Origin: Halocaridina rubra | Taxonomy: Eukaryota > Arthropoda > Malacostraca > Decapoda > Atyidae | Assembly (NCBI GenBank): GCA_037179515.1 | Contig: JAXCGZ010017024.1 | Coordinates: 57,501 to 121,500, forward strand | Length of the DNA: 64,000 bases | Direction of reading: 5' to 3' | Shown: positions 24,491 through 35,533 of the stretch, one piece after another | Layout of the letters: the number at the start of each line of letters is the position of its first letter | Numbering within the stretch: position 1 is the stretch's first letter | Position numbers and translations under genes: made by a program | Notes under the pieces: model-generated | What the model saw: the letters and a program-made list of their open reading frames with translations, nothing else | What the model was told of the DNA's origin: nothing | The model's database searches: none

Positions 24491-27305
24491 GGTAAGTATA
24501 CAAATGCTGATGGACTAGCTGGTAAGGCAGTAGAATTAAAAGATAGGATTCACAACAGTAAGGCAGATATAGTAGCAATTACAGAGACTAAGTTGAGTGA
24601 GGACATAAAAAGTGTCACAGTTTTTCCTAAGGGCTTCAGAATATTAAGGGTTGAAAGATCTGAGAGGACTGGTGGAGGGATAGCACTGCTCATAAGTGAA
24701 AGGATTCAAGTTGAAGAAAAACTTTGCTATAGAAAGTGAGTTCAAGGAATTTCTTGTTGCTCGCATAAATACTGGGTCAGAGAGCATTATAATATCTGTT
24801 GTATATAACCCACCAAGGAACCAGAATAGGCTAGAAGTTTATGAGGAAAGTCATATAGGTACTATTGAAGTCATAAAATCAGTTGTTAACATGGCACGGG
24901 AAAAAAATGTAGGATTTTGATTATGGGAGATTTTAATCATAAAGAGATAGATTGGTTAAATCTTGACCCACACAGTGGTGAGGACTCATTCGGGCCAAGA
25001 TTCCTAGATTGCGTACAAGGGAATTTCCTACACCAACATGTAATGGAACCAATGAGGGCCAGGGGTGGGGATGAACCATCACTACTTGATCTAGTGTTCA
25101 CAGATAATGTGTTGGATATTGAAAAAATTGAGTATGAACCACCATTTGGATAGAGTGACCACTGTGTGTTGTTGATGGAGTATATCATTGAAGATATTCT
25201 GCCTGAGAGTAGAGGCACTCAGGACATGAGGAGGAACTATCCTAAAGGAGATTACATCAAAATGAATGAGCTTTTTGCAGTTATTGACTGGAGAACCTTA
25301 TTTTACAACAAATCTGTACAAGAAATGTATGACATCTTTTGTGAGAAATATGGGAAGATAGTAGATTGCTGCATACCTGTCACCAAAGTAGGTGTAATTC
25401 ATGCCAGAGAAAAATGGTTCGATAATGAGTGTAAAAGAGCTAAGGAGTGGAGAGACAAATGCTGGAAAAGGTATAGGAGGAGAAAAAACATAAATGCCTG
25501 GCAAACCTACAAAAGAGCAAGAAATGACTACCTAAGCAAAAGAAGAGAGGCTGAGAGAGACTATGAGAGGGACATCACCAGGAAGGCTAAAGAAAATCCC
25601 AAGCTTTTCCACAGCTTTATCAGAGGAAAACTGAAGGTAAAAGAACAGGTTTTAAGGCTAAAGAGAGAGGATGGAAGCATGACTGAGATGGATGAAGAGA
25701 TCTGCAAAGAATTGAACAAGGAGTTTCAGTCAGTTTTTACAGTAGAAAATACCCCACCCCCTCAGATTGCAGAGATAGAAGCTCAAGGGCCGGTATTAGA
25801 GAACATCAACCTTACAGCCACAGAGGTATGCAAAGCGCTGATGGAGTTAGATGTTCATAAAGCTACAGGTCCTGATGATATATCCCTCATGTACTTAAAA
25901 AATGTGCAAACTCAATGCCAGTGGCACTGGGTATCATATTTAAAAAGTCACTGGAGTCAGGGCAGATTCCAAGATGCTGGAAACAAGCAAATGTGATACT
26001 TATCTTCAAAAAGGGAAGGAGGGATATGGCTCTGAACTATAGACCAGTTTCCTTGACCAGCATATTGTGCAAAGTTATGGAGAAACTACTAAGGAAACAT
26101 ATCTCTCTTCACTTGGAATCCTTCAACTTTTGTCAGTGAGACAACATGGCTTCAGATTAGGTAGATCAACAGTAACAAACTTATTAGAATTTTATGATGA
26201 GGTAAGCCGAATCTTACAGGAAAGAGAGGGCTGGGCTGATTGCATATTCCTAGACTTCCAGAAAGCGTATGACACTGTTCCACATGGGAGACTTATTAGA
26301 AAGCTGCAAGCAATGGCTAGAATAGGTGGAAAGGTCTTGGAATGGATAAAAACTTACTTAGAAGGAAGGGAACAAAGGGTTAGAGTAAGACACTCAGTGT
26401 CTGAATGGAGAAGAGTTAGTAGTGGAGTTCCACAGGGTTCAGTTTTAGGGCCACTTTTGTTCCTTGTATATGTAAATAACCTACCAGAGTCTGTAAATTC
26501 ATTCATGAATATGTTTGCAGATGATGCAAAGATTGTGAAGAAAGTAGGAAACGAGAACAATGATAGAGAACTTTAGGAAGATCTAAATAGTCTGCATGAG
26601 TGGTAAGAAAAATGGCTAATTAAATTCAATACTTCAAAATGTAAGGTAATGAGAATGGGTACAAGTGCAAGAAGACCCAAGCTTGACTACTCGGTGGCTG
26701 GAGTACAACTTCAAGAGACAGAAAATGAGAGAGATCTAGGAGTAAACATACTGGCAGATTTGTCTCCAGAAATACATATAAATGGCATAGTAAGGGCAGC
26801 ATATACATTCTTATCAAATATAAGGGTAGCCTTCAGGCACATGGACAAGGAAATGTTCAGAAATATTTATATAACCTTTGTGAGGCCATAACTCGAATAT
26901 GCAGCCCCCTTTTGGAATCCACACTTGAAAAGGCACATAGCTAAGCTTGAAAAAGTTCAAAGACATGCCACGAAACTTATGCCAGAAATACGTAATCTCA
27001 GTTATGATGAGAGGCTGAGGGAATTAGACTTACCATCACTCGAAGCTAGAAGATTGAGGGGGGGATATGGTGACAGTTTTTAAATTTCTTCATGATTATG
27101 ATAGAGTCAATAGGGATCGATATTTCGATATGGCAGGCTCTAGAACTAGAGGTCATAGATTGAAGCTTCGTAAGAAAACTTCTTTGCAGGATGTAAGAAA
27201 TACTTTTTCAGTATAAGAGTAGTTGATAATTGGAATTCGCTAAGCGAGGAGGTAGTTAATGCTATCTCAATCCATAGTTTTAAGGACAGGTATGATAAGT
27301 ATCAC
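24490..27305 (+). pseudogene. LINE-D copy 4 ORF2: endonuclease-RT
   Basis: The endonuclease has NADGLAGKAVELKD, ITETKLSED, IIMGDFNHKEIDW and LDLVFTDN. Stops and frameshifts fall at about 24680, 24918, 25151, 25895, 26140, 26575 and 26890. RT motifs present include KATGPDDIS, ALNYRPVSLTS, SSGVPQGSVLGP and MFADDAKI. Non-functional. Confidence 0.85.
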
Positions 27306-27392
27306 TAACTAGAAAATGAAACCGATGAGGAGACGGGAAGATACGAGCTTTGGGCTCTTTCTCGTAAACACAATTAGGTAATCACAATAAAT

Positions 27393-28275
27393 TCTCTAAA
27401 GTTTGTTGGAAAATTCCCGCCATTAACTATACCAAAACACCAACGGTTATACTGAAACAATCCTCAGTGAGTGTTAATAGTAGAGAGTGAAAGTGACTCA
27501 GGCCTAACAAGAATCTGACTGTAGTCACTCTTCATGTCCAATTTCGAAAAAATCTTCCCACTCCCCAATGTAGCAAATAGGTCATCAAATATATGCACAG
27601 GATATTTAGTAACTTTACATGCTTAGTTAATGGTCAAACGATAGTCTCCGCAAATACAAACAGTTCTGCCACCTCTCCGCACAGGTACAATAGGTGCAGC
27701 CAAAATAGAGTGAGCGAATGGCTTAATGATATTTTGTTCCAACAATTTATCCAGTGCTGCATCTACTTTAGCACGCATAGAATATGGTACATATCGGGCC
27801 TTGTAATAGTTAGGTAATACTGCCGCAACCACTTCAAAGGAAACTTCCATTCCCTTATAACCTCCTAATTCTACTCGGAACAAGTCGGAAAATTTCTCCA
27901 CGACAGACTTCTCAGCAATAGCATTCACAGCGCTGTCCACTAGACTTAGGCTAATATTTAGAGCAGGCAATAAATCACGATTTAATAGGTTAGGACCAGA
28001 ATCCTTCACTATTACAATAGCTTGATTATCTAAAACATGACCTTGGAACTTGATTTTTACACACATCTCCCCACACACTGGAATCTTGGAAACTCCATAC
28101 TTCTTCAATTAGTCTTAGGAGGCATAATTTTAGGAAAACACTTAAGAAATTCTTGTTCACTGAGAAGAGTACGAGCAGCATCTGTGTCCACCTGGAACTG
28201 GATATCAGCACAATTATCTAAGGTGATTGTCACATAGTAGGGATCTCGCAAATTAGATGAGCTAGCAGTAAAATT
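27393..28275 (-). pseudogene. Element M protease and reverse transcriptase N-half
   Basis: From 28275 downward: protease remnant FQVDTDAARTLLSE, where the usual active-site D-T-G reads D-T-D. After a stop near 28109, an open frame to 27623 holds PNLLNRDLL, YVPYSMRAKVDAALDKL, IIKPFAHSILAAPIVPV and CGDYRLTIN (fingers/palm). Past a stop it continues with DDLFATLGSGKIFSKLDM and reaches QQTLENL at the LINE-D edge (27393). Confidence 0.83.
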
Positions 28276-28279
28276 ATAG

Positions 28280-28282
<3 letters not shown>

Positions 28283-28364
<82 letters not shown>
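28283..28364. repeat. (TA)n tract at the 3' end of LINE-R
   Basis: Pure TA dinucleotides exactly at the junction between element M protease and LINE-R, so most simply read as the expanded 3' tail of LINE-R. Confidence 0.9.
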
Positions 28365-28368
<4 letters not shown>

Positions 28369-31300
28369 TATTGACAAAATATTACAAAAGTATTACAAAA
28401 AATATTATTATTTTTTTCTTTTTGCACAAAATAGCATAAGTAGTAGAAACAATATTTTGTCCATCAAAAAAATCTTAGCCTAAAGAACAATACAAATATT
28501 CTCACAAACTTACCAACAAAAGTAAATAATCATATTTATCTTAATGCCTAATTCTGAAATACAGTTAGAAGAATAGACTACATCCAAATATTACAAATTA
28601 ACCTATACATACAAAAAAAATCAATGATTTCCTCATTACAAGGTTGAATCTCTTCCTTATCTGTACAACTTTAGTACTTCATAAATATACTGACACAACT
28701 CGGTAATATGAAGCTCTTCATTCAAAAGTGATTGGACACTCAGATAGTTTAACATATTATATTTTTGTCTCATTGGTTGGGAGAAAGGACACTCAATTAG
28801 CACATGTTCTGCACTCTTAATTGCCATTTGATCACAAGTCCCTACTCTCATTTCTCTTGGTGTTCTGCTCCACCTTCCAGTCTGTACACGCAACTCATGA
28901 GACATTACTCTTAACCTTGTGAATGCCACTCGCAAATAATCTGGTACAAACTCTTTGGTACTATGCACTTTATGTACTGTCAACTGACTATTTAAAATTT
29001 TTCTATATGTAAGATATTTCGTGGCACCTTGGGGTTTATTCAGTATTACAGTTTTTATTCCACTTAGAGCAGAAGCTTCCACATTATTTGTAATATATAA
29101 ATTTAAGAATTGATAACCAGGTGTATTTTCCCGTCTGCAGATGTCAAATACCACATAGAAAGGTTCTTCATTGTTAACCTGTTGCATTTTTTTGGTTAAA
29201 AATCCTCTTCTTCTTTCATTAACTTTATGTACTAAAGTTTCCAAACCACTTTCTATTAAACATAAGATTATTGGAGTGTTGTTTCTCACTCCCAATAAAC
29301 ACTTTACTGCCCTGTTATAAAGTTTTTCCATGCAAGCTGAATTACTTGTGAACCAACTCTCAAAGCCATACAAAAGTGAAGAACTCAAAGCAGCTTTAAA
29401 AACTTTAACTTTATATGCATAGGGCATACTCATGTTATTTATGCAGAATATACTAAACTTATTGACTGTTGCTGTACCATCGATTTCATGCTGTTTAAGT
29501 ATTAAGTGCATTTTTGCATCATCAGGTAAACCATGCACCTAAGTACAGATACTTTTTACAATAATCTATTTTTATGTTGTTTATCCCTATTGATTCTTTA
29601 TCTCTGTCTTTTCCATGAACAACAAAATACTTTGTCTTCTTTTCATTAATCACCATGCCATAAGCATTATAATAATCTAATAGAGCCTCAAGTTTTTATA
29701 TACACTTTTCACGAGATGTACTTACAATCACCGTGTCATCCATCATTAAAAGAGTATGTAAATTTCCCAAAAAAAACATCAATTCTCACTCTTTCTTTAA
29801 TCATTCTCACCATTTTATCCATATAAATGACAAACAAAATGCAGCTCGTAGGAGCTCCTTGGCGTATACCTATAGATGTTGTTATTATAGCAGATTTTAA
29901 CACACTTTTTGTACATGAATAAATATTTTGGATAGCTGACAACATAACCCTTCCACATCCCACCGACTTGAGACACTCGATTAATTCATATTTTGGTACC
30001 CTGTCGTACGCCTTACTAAAATCCACAAAAACTATATACAATTTTTGCTTCTTGCAAGCAGCATAATCCATCAGTAACCTTAAAGCCAAAATCTGCTCTA
30101 TACACCCTCTACCCTTCTGAGCTCCGGCCTGACACTTATCTATATTAAACCATAAACTTAACCGTCTCATCAAAAGCATATCATAGATTTTTGCCAAGGT
30201 GTTCATTATACTTATGCCCTGATAATTCCCGCAATCTCTTCTATCCCCAGATTTAAATAGAGTAATCAATTTATTGTGGCACCAAGCAAGTGGATAAAGG
30301 ACATTTAAGAAAAGGAAATTAAAAATTGTGAGGAAAAAGGATAACCATGTCTGTGGTAACATCGTAGATAAACCAGGACACATTCCAATATAACGCTTAT
30401 CTTTTTTTATACTTTGCACTGCCATGTCTAGCTCTTGAGCAGTAAAGGGATCATCCAATATAGGAATATTAGGTGAGGAAGACACATCAATGATTTGATT
30501 AGGATTAACTGTCGGAGGATTAAACAAATTTTCGAAATGCAATTTGAAACTGACATCTTCAGGTTGCACATCATTGGGTCCCACCACATTGCCATTCCAG
30601 TTAATAGATTTCCATATAATTTTTGGATCATTTTTTTCAAATATTCTCCTCCATCGAGGGTGGTCTTGATCCCATCCATTAAACTCTAACTCCCCAGATT
30701 GAAAAACTCTGCAGTCTCTTGCTACATTATTGATAATCTTATTACCTGTTTCTAAAATATTAAACATGTTCTCATTATGTATTTCTAATAATTCTGGGGG
30801 CTGAGTTTCATTCATGACTAATTTGAATCTATCCAAGTCTACATTCATATGGGAAGGACCCTGGGTTGTGTAACTGTTTTCAATATATTGAACATTATAG
30901 CAAGAACTACCTAAATTTAAAACCCTCTCCATCAGCAAGGATGGCACTGTTTCTTGAATATCATTAAGGTCAAGTTGAACCATCAGTGGGGCGTGGTCAG
31001 ATCCTACAATATTCTGGTTCATTTCAACAGATTTTACATATTTCAGCGTCTTTTCTTTTAAGACACATACATCAATCTCAGATATCCAATCTGACCCTCT
31101 TTTAAAGGATAAACCTCCTTCTAACCTTTTACCCTTATATACTAGGTGATTACCTATCACCATTTTGCTGCCACGGCAAAGGTTCAGCAATTGTCTCCCA
31201 TTTTCATTCACACTTGTATCTATTACCCCTTCATATTTGTATGATTTGAAACTTTCATCATAAAGAATAGGTATACCTACACGCGAATTCAAATCACCCA

Positions 31301-31975
31301 TTAGTACAACCTTATTGTGTTCATTCACAAATGCGCTTAGGTTACCAAAACAAGCTGGCTGAAAATAAGGAGAGTCATTCGGTGGTATATATACCCCACC
31401 AAATACAAAGCCTGGAAAACATGACAATTGTAGCAAAATTTGACCTTCAACATTTACATTTACATTTTTGATATATTTTGAAAGCGAGCATTTTACAAGC
31501 ATTGCAACGCCTCCCCTATTACCACAGTACTTAGAGGGGTTATGATAAGTGTAAAATCCTGGTACACTAATACAAGCAATAGTTTTTATTTCCAAAAGCC
31601 ACACTATATTAAACCCGAGAATAAATTATAAAATATCAGAATTGTTCAATTTGTCCTTGACACCTGCAATATTCCAACAACACATATTGAGCTCACTGGG
31701 AAATACGCTATTTTGTGCAGATCTTAAAAATACGAAGGAGCATACCTGTCAATAATTTCACCATCACGTAAAAATATACGACGCTGATTATCGTAATGGA
31801 TATTAACACCTTGATTTTCTGGTCTCTCCTTTTCTTCTTTCTCCCTCTTCCATAGTCGAGCAAGCTCTCTTCTTACAGCAGGATGCATATCTTTTTTCAT
31901 ATATATAGATGAAAAGGGAGCCTGTTTATCCTTCAGCTTTTTTGCATTATCCAAAATGGATTTTCTCTTCTGTAG
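28283..31975 (-). mobile_element. LINE-R, near-complete non-LTR retrotransposon inserted in element M
   Basis: Minus-strand LINE of about 3.7 kb between the element M gag zinc knuckles (right) and protease (left). It contains a small upstream ORF, an endonuclease-RT ORF and a long C-terminal domain, ending in a (TA)n tail. Motif style (KGRGCIEQILALR, FVDFSKAYDRVP, IRQGAPTSC, MDDTVIV) places it among LINEs with an RTE/L1-like palm; I cannot assign the clade. Confidence 0.8.
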
Positions 31976-31984
31976 TCGGATCAC
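28657..31984 (-). pseudogene. LINE-R ORFs: N-terminal ORF, endonuclease-RT and C-terminal domain
   Basis: 31984-31724 encodes a basic segment with KKDMHPAVRRELARLWKREK and FLRDGEIID, similar to the linker that ends L1/RTE-type ORF1 proteins. 31604-29736 (622 codons) holds the endonuclease (RGGVAMLV, VVLMGDLNSR, IVGSDHAPL) and most of the RT. A one-base shift in the T-run near 29770 breaks it just before the catalytic block, which reads MMDDTVIV in the shifted frame. A stop follows near 29700, then another shift near 29540. 29538-28657 (293 codons) is the intact C-terminal domain, with a possible C-x-H finger near ECPFSQPMR. With few breaks, this is among the best-kept elements here. Confidence 0.8.
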
Positions 31985-32772
31985 TAGTAGATTTAGATTC
32001 AGTAGAGCTTACAGCCTAAGGCTCCACAGCAGATTTAGTAGAGTTTTTCTTACTCTTAGAAAAACAGACCTTAGAAATGTGTCCAGTACGCTTACACAGA
32101 AATCATTAAGCGCTTTTATATGGACAATCATATTTCCAATTATTTTTACCACATCCACTACATGGTTTGTCAGGTTTTGTACCTTTCTCCTTCTCTCCAT
32201 TAGGCTTCTGCTTCTTCCTATAAAATGAACTTAACTTTCATAGCATTTACTTCTTTATCATTAGTGTGAGATTTCTGACCAAGCTCCCTGACATCCTTCT
32301 CTACAGATTCTCTAGTAATAGCAATCTCTACTGCTCGGGCAAAAGTGAGACTCTTCTCTATTAAGAGAACACACTGAGTACTATCTTCCTGAAGACCCAT
32401 AACAAACCTATCTCTTAACATCTCTAATTTGTCCCCAAACTTTAGAGCTGCAACAAAAGAAATCACACTTTCATGGTCTCCTTGACACCTTTGGTAGTAT
32501 TTGATTCTTTCATAGAGCACAATAACCTGGGGTTTGTAGTAATTGTTTTGAATGGAGATTAATTTCTCCTAAGTACATTCCTTAGGAGATTTCGGACTCA
32601 CTAAATCCGTAGTTAGACCAAAAAAGTTTAGAACCCATAAAATACAAAAAAATGCAGGAACTTGCTTATCTTTCTTAATATCATTAGCTTCAAAATACAA
32701 TTGAGCCCCATCTATATAGGTAGAAAATTTCTCAGATTCATCTTAGGGACCTACATTCCCAATGAGCGACAT
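31985..32772 (-). pseudogene. Element M gag
   Basis: ATG at 32772. In-frame stops at codon 10 and again near 32575. Open 32520-32218 with YERIKYYQRCQGDHESVISF and MLRDRFVMGLQ, a typical Ty3/gypsy capsid helix block. Then Lys-rich sequence and a CCHC-like knuckle CSGCGKNNWKYDCP (the His is replaced), followed in a shifted frame by CKRTGHISKVC. Gag would package the element RNA. Cut by LINE-R right after the knuckles. Confidence 0.78.
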
Positions 32773-33140
32773 GATGAAATTATAGGTAATAGTCTAATAA
32801 ACTAATAGGAAATTAGCTAGGTGTAGGCTAAGTTCACACACAATCCAAAAAATAATAGGTAAAGGCATTAGACAAAATTCAGTTAGGCTATGTAGGACAA
32901 AATTAGGTTAGGTAGCAAAAAAATAAAAAAGTCAGGTTAGATAACAGTCAAATGCATTAGGATAGGCCAGTTGTAATCCTCGTTGCCAGTTGTGATATAG
33001 TTGTAGAGGGGTATTTAGAGACAGCATTGGACCCTTTACAAATCTATTAATATAAACCAGAACATAATTCAAAAACACCTATTTGGGGTTTATCTAATTT
33101 TCAAGATAATAGTACAGTATTATTAATATTCCTTGGTTCA
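32773..33140 (-). other. Element M untranslated leader
   Basis: AT-rich sequence between the primer binding site and the gag ATG, with TTAGG-like words (about 32885-32960). No frame. Confidence 0.5.
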
Positions 33141-33158
33141 CTCTCTACATAGTCGCCA
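33141..33158 (-). other. Element M primer binding site candidate
   Basis: Minus strand TGGCGACTATGTAGAGAG, starting two bases after the LTR end. A TGG start, complementary to the CCA of a tRNA 3' end, is the hallmark of LTR-element primer sites. The tRNA is not identified. Confidence 0.6.
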
Positions 33159-33160
33159 AT

Positions 33161-33475
33161 TGTAATAGGTTAGGTTAGGTATTTCAGTTCCCCTGCATTA
33201 AGAGTTAGATAAGTTGCCTGTATGGGCAACAACCAGAGCATGAACACAGCGGTATTAGGTTAGGATATGCACGGTAATTAGTTAGAACCGGCTAAATAAG
33301 CTAGAACTAACCAGTCATTATATATCTGACTTACTGTATATATTATCACACTATCACTATGATATATATTACTTAGCGGCATTAGAAATGGGGTTAGGGT
33401 TATGTTAGTAAGGGTAAGATATCGAAAAATGATAGGAAATATGTAGGACATGCCTGGAGCTCTTTGGAGGTGTCA
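33161..33475 (-). repeat. Element M 5' LTR
   Basis: Bounded by TG...CA (minus strand TGACACC ... TATTACA), about 315 bp, immediately followed by the primer binding site and 370 bp later by the gag ATG. No second copy is seen because the 3' end of the element is lost at the LINE-D array. Boundaries inferred from the TG/CA rule and PBS position. Confidence 0.6.
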
Positions 33476-33524
33476 TCTCTCAGAATTCGGCGGGAGAAGA
33501 AAATAACTCTTTTACTCACTAGAA

Positions 33525-34442
33525 TTAGATTAGAATAGGAATAATGCTTCTCAACAAAACATGTAAGGTAGAACTTAACTTAGAATTAGTATACAATATG
33601 TACAATATTACCACTCCATTACACTCAATCACAATAGAAACCTCTAATGTTTTGCTATTTGGTCTACTAAACGTTTTGATTTCCCCTAGATATGCTCTAA
33701 CACCAACATCATCTTTACACTCATAACCTTCTAGTGTCTGTATAGGTCCATCATGTGGGATGTCTGTGCTTTGTATTTCATTGATTTGGCAACAGACATT
33801 CGCAATATGGTTATTCTTCTTGTACTTATTACAAGTTTTCCCATAAGCAGGCCATTTCCTTGGCTGATGATTTCTTCCGCAATACTTGCATCTATTCCCA
33901 ACCTCCAAATTTCCACCACCCCGGAACATTTTTTCCCCCTGCTGCACAGCAGCAATTTCTTTGGTAGCTGTGATATGTTCTTTTTCCAATTTTCTCCTGT
34001 TATGAACACCATTATAAGTCCTGGAATACTCAATAACGTCATCTTAGGATAGGTTTCCATCTTTTTTTATAGTACATCAATTCAATCTCTTCTCTGTAGC
34101 AACAAATAATGTTCCCAGGTAAGCTTCAGTATCCTCAGTATGTTATTGTGTCTGGCTATAAAATTGGCTCCTCAGCCTCAAGACATTCTTGAGCGGCAAA
34201 AAATATGATGCAGATTTGTCTACTACTGTACTGTATTCTAAAATCTGTGCAGCAGATATGTTAAATGTTTTAAGAACATCTTCACTCTCCGGCCCCATGC
34301 AGTACTTCAAACTTGCTACCTAAATTTTTCCAGGTTTCCTATCCAATTCTGTCAAAAGCCGAAAAGTCTCAAACTGAGAGATGAATCGTTCCCAGTTGGG
34401 CTCTTGAATATTCAAAGATGGCGGTGGTCGGTACTGAGCCAT
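33525..34442 (-). pseudogene. Gag of a K02A2.6-like Ty3/gypsy element (probably element K)
   Basis: ATG at 34442, beginning MAQYRPPPSLNIQEPNWERF. Then FETFRLLTELDRKPGKI and a stop, then VASLKYCMGPESEDVLKTF in frame. Two zinc knuckles follow in the 33989-33525 frame: CKYCGRNHQPRKW (last Cys replaced by Trp) and CNKYKKNNHIANVC (second Cys replaced by Tyr). The start of a protease (IECNGVVILYILYTN) has the D-T-G motif destroyed. Stops at about 34322, 34138 and 34033. It matches the lineage of the RT/RNase H/integrase at 14705-16842, some 17 kb away, with element M lying between. Confidence 0.78.
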
Positions 34443-34985
34443 AATGTAGGGTTATTCAGCCTAATAATACGGCCTACTGTAGGTTATAATTGTGGGGACG
34501 TTGTTGTTAAAGTTTCTATTTTACTAAGGGAACTCAAGGTACTGAACTCGGTTAAGAGATGACAAACAGACAGGAAAGATGGTACTTGCACACCCCAACA
34601 CCACAACTCGGTTAAATGAAACTCAGAATTCAACTTTCTTTTAATTTGGAAATGAAATGACACATCAAAAACAAATTGAATTGATTTTGGAAAACTGGAA
34701 CAAATTTTAAAATTTAAATTTATGGAATGCAGCCTCGCATCCCTTAGGTGGTGAGAACAATATTGATTCCCAGCACCACAGACAGATGCCAAGACTTTGG
34801 CCTCAACTCGATGATCACCTCTGTCACACAGGTAGAGTAGAATAGAGGACACCAGTGTGTGCCAGATGAATTCCTGTCAAGACGCCACTTAAAATGTTTG
34901 AAGGAAGCGTGAGTGATTGCTGAGGCGAGATCTTGCCTCTGGGATGTTTGGCCACCAACTGAGAGAGGTCAAGCATCCCTCTTCG

Positions 34986-34993
34986 TGACGTCA
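34986..34993. promoter_or_regulatory. CRE/ATF-type palindrome TGACGTCA in LTR-A
   Basis: Perfect TGACGTCA, also perfect in LTR-C at 57193-57200 and mutated in LTR-B (ATGTCATCA at about 47990). CREB/ATF proteins bind this octamer. Its role here is inference from position within an LTR. Confidence 0.5.
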
Positions 34994-35533
34994 TCATTTG
35001 GCCAGCCTATAAGGTGTATATTCCTAGCAGTAACTCGTTCATATAAAAGTCGAGGACCTACTGTAGTGATGGTCCCTGGCAGGCATTTATGGCAGAGATG
35101 CAAGGAAGAGACAGTATTTTAGGTACAACAAGCGGAAGCAAGCAAAAGAAACGAGAAATATTTATGGGCAAAATAGGTTACTGGTGAAAGTCTCTGCAGA
35201 TCACTCTTTGCATTGCAGGAGAAGGAATTTTAAATATTCAAATAGTAAAGAAGCTACTGAAATGTATCTAGACAGGCTAATGACATATCTGCAGGGTCAA
35301 TAACATTATTATCAGCAAGATCAATTTTTATAGTATAATAAAATTTAGCAGCAAAAGCAATTTTATAATAAGAAAATTGCGTAAACAGCATATCTAACAG
35401 ACTCGCTAGAATTACGGCATCTTGTATGAGAAAAAAAAGAAAAAGCAGAAAACAGAGAAACTGGAGGGAGATTTTAATATTTGGATCATGCTTCCTACAC
35501 GTACAAGAATATTAAACAAAATATATTTAAAAT

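Larger units (their letters stand above)
23571..27392 (+). mobile_element. LINE-D copy 4, longest 5' copy, with a nested LINE-D fragment
   Basis: Inserted in element M RT. The 5' end carries a 55-bp piece of the ORF1/ORF2 junction (23575-23632), duplicated relative to 24030-24091. Then come the ORF1 C-terminal half, a 390-bp nested 3' fragment, and ORF2 through to the tail (CACAATTAGGTAATCACAA at about 27370-27390). Removing it joins the element M residues QQTLENL and GIPDAS in order. Confidence 0.85.

Noticed and set aside
28105..28377. Protein running from the (TA)n tract into element M protease
   Set aside because: The N-terminal Ile/Tyr stretch is the LINE-R tail; only the part after 28275 belongs to the element M polyprotein.
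34913..35122. 69-codon plus-strand frame
   Set aside because: It lies wholly within LTR-A and its counterpart in LTR-C is not open.
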